Shown here in pieces: positions 6,105-10,049 of a stretch of DNA of 10,049 nucleotides. The notes below the pieces were generated by a model that was not told where the DNA came from, ran no database searches, and saw nothing but the letters and a program-made list of their open reading frames with translations. The stretch is from Acidimicrobiaceae bacterium. GTDB lineage: Bacteria > Actinomycetota > Acidimicrobiia > Acidimicrobiales > UBA8190. Position numbers and translations under genes: made by a program. Location of the stretch: positions 23,294-33,342 of the forward strand of contig DMNK01000093.1 in assembly GCA_003453695.1 (NCBI GenBank), given 5' to 3'. The stretch's first letter is position 1; every line of letters starts with the position of its first letter.

Positions 6105-7049
6105 TCAGGACACAAGAGGCAGCGGGCGCGCCTCGGCGCGGCGCGGGGCGGACCCGGGAAGAAGCAGCTCGACGGGGGTCGGCGGGGACAGGCGCCGGTG
6201 CAGATAGCCGAGGGCCACCACGCCCAACGCCGGCGAGCGGGCTGACGAGGTGACCGCCCCGACCTCCTGGCCGCTGGCGGGGTCGACGACGGCGGTCCCG
6301 GGAGCAATGGGCTCGGCGCCGACGCCGTCGGCGTCGGCAGGCGCCTGGCCCGTGCCGTCCGTCGCTTCCACCACCAGCCCGGCGAGACGGCGCGCCACCT
6401 TGTTGCCGCGGGCGTCGAGCCGCGCCACCAGCTCCTGGCCGGTGTAGCAGCCCTTGGTGAAGCTGACGCACCGCTCGAGAAGGTCGGCCTCGGCGGCGAT
6501 GGTGCGCTCGTCGAGCTCCCTCCCCATGACCGGGATGCCGGCCTCGACCCGCAGCGCCTCCCATGTCTGCACGTCGCACGGCGTCACGCCGGGCGGCACG
6601 GCCAGCGAGGGTGCGAACAGGTCGACGCCGGTGACGCCTCCCCACGAGAAGGGCACGCGGTGGCTGCTCTCGAGGTCCGCCGTCGCCTGCTCGGCGTCGG
6701 GGCCCCGCACCGACAGGCACGTGAGCGACACCTCGGTGATGTCCGCCTTGACGCGCAGCTTGAAGCGCTCCAGTCGCGACCGCACGGCCTCGCCCCAGCC
6801 GCCGGCCACGTCGATGAGGTAGCGATCGTCGTCGAGACGTTGCACGCGCAGCAGGGCCTCGAGCTTCCCCTGAGGGCTCAGCAGCAAGGCGTCTGCGGCC
6901 GTTCCCACCGCCATGGCCTCCACGTCCTGGCTGCACTGGCCCTGGAGGTACGACACGGCGTCGGGGCCGCGCAGCTCGAGCACGTCGCGCCGCACGATCC
7001 GTCCCCCGGCGCCGTGACGCAGGGCCCGGTACTCCTCCCCGCTGCTCAT
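6105..7049 (-). CDS. ygfZ: YgfZ/GcvT-like folate-binding protein
   Basis: The 314-residue product belongs to the YgfZ (COG0354) branch of the aminomethyltransferase fold. In E. coli that protein is folate-dependent and supports maintenance or assembly of certain Fe-S enzymes. The diagnostic motif KGCYTGQE is at 199-206 with its conserved cysteine C201. VLELRGPDAVSYLQGQCSQD (23-42) and the LSPQGK segment (57-62) are typical of the N-terminal domain, and a GcvT C-terminal barrel region runs from about 215 to 290. The ATG at 7049 overlaps the trpE stop as ATGA; the frame extends further upstream but only inside trpE, and no ribosome-binding site precedes it. It is therefore likely translated by coupling to trpE. 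Family assignment is secure; a link to tryptophan synthesis is unproven. Confidence 0.9.
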   Translation of the reverse strand: MSSGEEYRALRHGAGGRIVRRDVLELRGPDAVSYLQGQCSQDVEAMAVGTAADALLLSPQGKLEALLRVQRLDDDRYLIDVAGGWGEAVRSRLERFKLRVKADITEVSLTCLSVRGPDAEQATADLESSHRVPFSWGGVTGVDLFAPSLAVPPGVTPCDVQTWEALRVEAGIPVMGRELDERTIAAEADLLERCVSFTKGCYTGQELVARLDARGNKVARRLAGLVVEATDGTGQAPADADGVGAEPIAPGTAVVDPASGQEVGAVTSSARSPALGVVALGYLHRRLSPPTPVELLLPGSAPRRAEARPLPLVS

Positions 7050-8617
7050 CGCCCGGCGTCGTGGCGCCGCGCCGCCGTGGCTCTCCGGGCGGAAGGCACC
7101 GCCGCCAGCAGGGCGGCCGCCTTGTTCACACACTCGGTGTCCTCGTCACCCGGGTCGCTGTCGGCGACGATGCCCGCCCCCGCCTGCACGGTGGCCCTGC
7201 CGTCGGGTGTGACCACCATGGTGCGGATGACGATGGCGGTGTCCAGGTTGCCGGAGAAGTCGAGGTAGCCCACCACCCCGCCGTACACCCCTCGCTTGGT
7301 CGGCTCCATTTCGTCGATGATCTGCATGGCCCGCACCTTGGGCGCTCCCGACAGCGTGCCGGCGGGGATGGTGGCCCGCAGCACGTCGATGGGCCCCCGC
7401 CCGGGGGCCAGGCGGCCCGACACCTGGGAGGTGAGGTGCATGACGTGGCTGTAGCGCTCGACGGTCATGAACTCGTCGACGTGCTCGGTGCCGAACGACA
7501 CCACGCGGCCCACGTCGTTGCGAGCCAGGTCGACGAGCATGACGTGCTCGGCCACCTCTTTGGGGTGCTCGGCCAGCTCGCCCGCCAGCCGTTCGTCCTC
7601 GGCCTCGGTGGTGCCCCGCCGGCGGGTGCCGGCGATGGGCCGCGACACCACCACCCCGTCGCGCAGGCGGACCATGGGCTCCGGTGACGAGCCGACCACC
7701 GTGCCGGCCGCCGTCTGCAGGAAATAGAGGTAGGGACTCGGGTTGACGAGGCGCAGGGCCCGGTACACGTCGAAGGGTGCCGCGTCCAGGTCCAGGTCGA
7801 AGCGCTGGGAGAGCACCACCTGGAAGATGTCGCCGGCCCGGATGTGCTCCTTGGCGACGACGACGGCGTCCATGAACTGCTCGCGGGTCATGGTGCGCTT
7901 GGTCGCCGGCAGCGCGTCGTGCGGCCCCGGCGGGTCGAGGGGCAGGTCGGCTGCCGGAGCGAACAGTTCGGCGGCCAGGTCGTCCAGACGGGCGCACGCA
8001 TCGGCGTGAGCCGCCGGCCACAGCTCCTCGTCGGGCGGGACGACCACGTTGTCGACGACCACGACCCGCTGGCGCCAGTGGTCGAATGCGCACACCTGGC
8101 CGATCACCGACACGACGGCGTCGGGGAGGCCCAGGTCGTCGGGCGGGACATGGGGCAGGTGCTCGACCTCCCGCACCACGTCGTAGCCCAGGTAGCCGAC
8201 CAAGCCGCCGTGAAGGGGGGGCAGCCCCGCCAGCGCCGGCGACCGGAACGACCCCAGCAGGGCGCCGATCACCTCGAGCACCCCTGCCCCGGCGGCGGCG
8301 GCCTCCTCGACTTCGGGAGGAACGGGCAGCGGCCCCGAGATCTCCACGCTGCGGCCGCGTGCCACCACGTCGGCCAGTGGCTCTCTGCCGACGAACGAGT
8401 AGCGGCCCCACCGTTCGCCGCCTTCCACCGACTCGAGGAGGAAGCCCGGTCGATCCCCCACCACGCGCAAGTAGGCGCCTACCGGCGTCAGCGTGTCGGC
8501 CACGAGCTCGCGCCACACCGGCACGATGCGATGGTCTCGGGCCAGCGCGCAGAAGGTGTCGACGCCGGGGCCCGAGACGACCGGGCGGTCGCTGCCCACC
8601 TCGACGCCGGTGCTCAC
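7046..8617 (-). CDS. trpE: Anthranilate synthase component I
   Basis: The chorismate-converting subunit makes anthranilate using ammonia from a TrpG/PabA glutaminase. The 523 residues cover the N-terminal domain, with the tryptophan feedback element LLES (60-63) and RYSFVG (72-77), and the C-terminal chorismate-binding domain. The latter shows [11 protein letters not shown] (325-335), [16 protein letters not shown] (357-372) with probable metal ligand E357, HLTSQV (394-399), [11 protein letters not shown] (417-427), GVYGGVVGY (443-451) and [13 protein letters not shown] (478-490). The feedback motif marks it as TrpE rather than PabB, and it is presumably allosterically inhibited by tryptophan. 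The GTG start overlaps the hisI stop as GTGA. No glutaminase domain is fused and no trpG is adjacent. A tail of about 15 basic residues ends the protein. Confidence 0.96.
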   Translation of the reverse strand: MSTGVEVGSDRPVVSGPGVDTFCALARDHRIVPVWRELVADTLTPVGAYLRVVGDRPGFLLESVEGGERWGRYSFVGREPLADVVARGRSVEISGPLPVPPEVEEAAAAGAGVLEVIGALLGSFRSPALAGLPPLHGGLVGYLGYDVVREVEHLPHVPPDDLGLPDAVVSVIGQVCAFDHWRQRVVVVDNVVVPPDEELWPAAHADACARLDDLAAELFAPAADLPLDPPGPHDALPATKRTMTREQFMDAVVVAKEHIRAGDIFQVVLSQRFDLDLDAAPFDVYRALRLVNPSPYLYFLQTAAGTVVGSSPEPMVRLRDGVVVSRPIAGTRRRGTTEAEDERLAGELAEHPKEVAEHVMLVDLARNDVGRVVSFGTEHVDEFMTVERYSHVMHLTSQVSGRLAPGRGPIDVLRATIPAGTLSGAPKVRAMQIIDEMEPTKRGVYGGVVGYLDFSGNLDTAIVIRTMVVTPDGRATVQAGAGIVADSDPGDEDTECVNKAAALLAAVPSARRATAARRHDAGR

Positions 8618-8976
8618 TCCGGGGCCGACGTCCCCGCCCCGAACGAGCGATAGAAACAGCTGCGGTTGCCCGTGTGGCAGGCGCCGCGGCCGAGCTGTTC
8701 GACCAGCACCAACACGGCGTCTCCGTCACAGTCGTAGCGGACCTCGCGCACCAGCTGGCGGTCGCCTGAGGTCTCCCCCTTGCACCAGTACTCCTGCCGG
8801 CTCCTGCTCCAGAACCAGCTCCGGCCGCTGTCCAGGGTGCGGCGCAGGGCCTCGGCGTCCATGTAGCCGAGCATGAGCACCGTGCCGTCGGCGGCGTCCT
8901 GCACGACGGCCGGCACCAGCCCGCCGGCGTCGTAGCGGATGGCGGCCAGCTCCTCGGGCCGTGCGTCGACGCTCAC
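8614..8976 (-). CDS. hisI: Phosphoribosyl-AMP cyclohydrolase
   Basis: It opens the purine ring of phosphoribosyl-AMP in the third step of histidine synthesis, as a cytoplasmic zinc-dependent homodimer. It has 120 residues and only the cyclohydrolase domain, with no HisE phosphohydrolase fused. Visible signatures are [11 protein letters not shown] (34-44), [15 protein letters not shown] (57-71), the metal site YDCDGD (81-86) and [11 protein letters not shown] (100-110). The cysteines C83, C100 and C107 match the zinc ligands of the family. The GTG start overlaps the stop of the GroES-like gene as GTGA, and the stop overlaps trpE in the same way. This ties a histidine gene directly to the first tryptophan gene. 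Confidence 0.96.
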   Translation of the reverse strand: MSVDARPEELAAIRYDAGGLVPAVVQDAADGTVLMLGYMDAEALRRTLDSGRSWFWSRSRQEYWCKGETSGDRQLVREVRYDCDGDAVLVLVEQLGRGACHTGNRSCFYRSFGAGTSAPE

Positions 8977-9308
8977 AGGTACAACCCCGTCCCGCCGTCG
9001 ATCCGCTCGGAGGCCACGGCGTGGATGTCGCGCTCACGGAGGATCACGTACTCGTCGCCGTGCACCTCGACCTCGAAGCGGTCCTCGGGGTTGAACAGCA
9101 CCTTGTCCCCCGCCTTCACGGCCCGGACGTGCGGCCCCACCGCCACCACCTCGGCCCAGGCCAGCCGGCGCGACACCTGGGCGGTGGCGGGGATCAGGAT
9201 GCCGGCGCGCGACCTGCGCTCCCCTTCCGCCACCGGCTGCTGGGCCAGCACGCGGTCGGCCAGCATCGTGATGGGCTGCTTGGGCTCAGAGGACGGCGTG
9301 CGCTCCAC
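8973..9308 (-). CDS. GroES-like co-chaperonin family protein
   Basis: The 111-residue product has the GroES (Cpn10) beta-barrel pattern: [11 protein letters not shown] (13-23), a mobile-loop-like segment [13 protein letters not shown] (28-40) in which ILI takes the place of the IVL that contacts Gro[11 protein letters not shown] (53-61), [10 protein letters not shown] (64-73) and [12 protein letters not shown] (87-98). It ends GLYL, and the [15 protein letters not shown] stretch (73-87) differs from housekeeping GroES. I recall similar paralogues in actinobacterial genomes, usually called GroES family; no GroEL gene is here. The GTG at 9308 is chosen because TACCGT lies seven bases upstream and the conserved core starts soon after. 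The frame is open to 9362, and an ATG at 9266 (just before LADRV) would remove part of the first strand. The stop overlaps hisI. Its client or role in the his-trp operon is unknown. Confidence 0.82.
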   Translation of the reverse strand: MERTPSSEPKQPITMLADRVLAQQPVAEGERRSRAGILIPATAQVSRRLAWAEVVAVGPHVRAVKAGDKVLFNPEDRFEVEVHGDEYVILRERDIHAVASERIDGGTGLYL

Positions 9309-9315
9309 CCCAGGC

Positions 9316-9321
9316 ACGGTA
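9316..9321 (-). promoter_or_regulatory. Candidate -10 of a leaderless promoter for the GroES-like gene
   Basis: The minus strand reads TACCGT, then seven bases (GCCTGGG), then the GTG at 9308. This is the same spacing as TAGGCT before trpC. It would give groES-hisI-trpE-ygfZ an internal promoter separate from hisF. No clear -35 box is visible. Confidence 0.35.
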
Positions 9322-9392
9322 CCGCACCGGACCCGACGCGCCGTCCCCGAAGCGGGCGGCACGGCGCCGTCGCCGGGCGCATGATGCCCAGC

Positions 9393-10049
9393 TCAGGGCG
9401 CAGAAGGCGGGGCCGGGCGCACCGTGACGCCGTGGTCGGCCATGAACCGCTTGGCCTCCGCCACCGTGTGCTCGCGCCGGTGGAAGATCGACGCCGCCAG
9501 CACGGCGTCGGCCCCGCCCTGGAGCGCCCCCTCGACCAGGTGCTCGAGCGTTCCCACCCCTCCCGACGCCACCACCGGCACACCGACGGCGTCGGACACC
9601 GCTTTGGTCAGCTCGAGGTCGAACCCGTGGCGGGTTCCGTCGCGGTCCATCGAGGTGAGAAGGATCTCGCCGGCGCCGAGGGTGGCGGCCTCCGCCGCCC
9701 ACCGCACCGCGGCGCGACCGGCGGGGCGGCGGCCGCCGTGGCTGTACACCTCCCACCCCTGGGCCGGATCATCGCCACGGCGGGCGTCGATGGCGACCAC
9801 CACGCACTGGGCCCCGAACTCCCCGGCGAGCCGGGCGACGAGGTCGGGGTCGTCCAACGCCGCCGTGTTGAGCGACACCTTGTCGGCGCCGGCGCGCAAA
9901 AGTGCACGGGCGTCGTCGGCGCTCGCCACCCCGCCGCCCACCGTGAAGGGGATGAACACCTGCTCGGCGGTGCGGGCCACGACGTCGACCATCGTGCCCC
10001 GTCCCTCGGCGGAGGCGGAGATGTCGAGGAACACCAGCTCGTCGGCGCC
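9393..10049 (-). CDS. hisF: Imidazole glycerol phosphate synthase cyclase subunit (5' end outside window)
   Basis: HisF condenses PRFAR with ammonia from HisH to make imidazole glycerol phosphate and AICAR. About 218 residues are visible, from [13 protein letters not shown] at the right edge to the stop. A complete HisF is about 250-260, so roughly 35-45 N-terminal residues, including the first catalytic aspartate, lie beyond the edge. Present are [18 protein letters not shown], the second catalytic aspartate in [32 protein letters not shown] and VVASGGVG followed by [11 protein letters not shown], the half-barrel phosphate sites. The GTG at 10034 is internal, not the start. It is followed by 84 bases before the GroES-like GTG at 9308, so it may end its own transcript or read through. 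Confidence 0.96.
   Translation of the reverse strand, partial: GADELVFLDISASAEGRGTMVDVVARTAEQVFIPFTVGGGVASADDARALLRAGADKVSLNTAALDDPDLVARLAGEFGAQCVVVAIDARRGDDPAQGWEVYSHGGRRPAGRAAVRWAAEAATLGAGEILLTSMDRDGTRHGFDLELTKAVSDAVGVPVVASGGVGTLEHLVEGALQGGADAVLAASIFHRREHTVAEAKRFMADHGVTVRPAPPSAP

Noticed and set aside
7050..7133. 28-codon N-terminal extension of ygfZ from 7133
   Set aside because: It lies wholly within trpE, has no family similarity, and the ATGA overlap at 7049 matches the pattern of the other junctions.

Overview
The window is very GC-rich, intron-free and gene-dense. It has many GTG starts and five 4-base ATGA/GTGA stop-start overlaps. Protein character (Ala/Gly/Arg/Val-rich, near-complete G/C third positions), a trp/his gene cluster and a GroES-like protein ending in GLYL all suggest an actinobacterium. 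A separate trpF argues against Mycobacterium- or Streptomyces-type lineages, which use a dual-function PriA, and would fit a deep branch such as Acidimicrobiia; this placement is inference.

Layout, right to left. On the minus strand, hisF (5' end beyond the right edge), a GroES-like co-chaperonin, hisI, trpE and a ygfZ-type gene run from 10049 to 6105. The last four are joined by 4-base overlaps. A plus-strand two-component pair, an OmpR-type response regulator and a HAMP sensor histidine kinase (4008-6089), converges on ygfZ with only 15 bases between stop codons. A 133-base divergent region then separates the regulator from the minus-strand run trpC-trpF-trpB-trpA (3874-357). After a 190-base gap with two short dyads, the left edge holds the start of another minus-strand gene (166 to beyond base 1) with a strong Shine-Dalgarno sequence and a proline-rich N-terminus.

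Together the genes give chorismate to anthranilate (TrpE, needing a glutaminase or ammonia source not seen here), then phosphoribosylanthranilate to tryptophan (TrpF, TrpC, TrpB/TrpA). trpG and trpD are absent. HisI and HisF supply two histidine steps, and both pathways use phosphoribosyl pyrophosphate. All biosynthetic enzymes look intact with their catalytic residues.

Most of the window is ordinary amino-acid biosynthesis. The points worth a second look are the two-component pair that splits the his-trp cluster, the repeats in its divergent control region, apparent leaderless promoters, the GroES-like gene inside a his-trp operon, the stand-alone trpF, and the incomplete gene at the left edge. 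I see no mobile element, CRISPR array, rRNA or tRNA.
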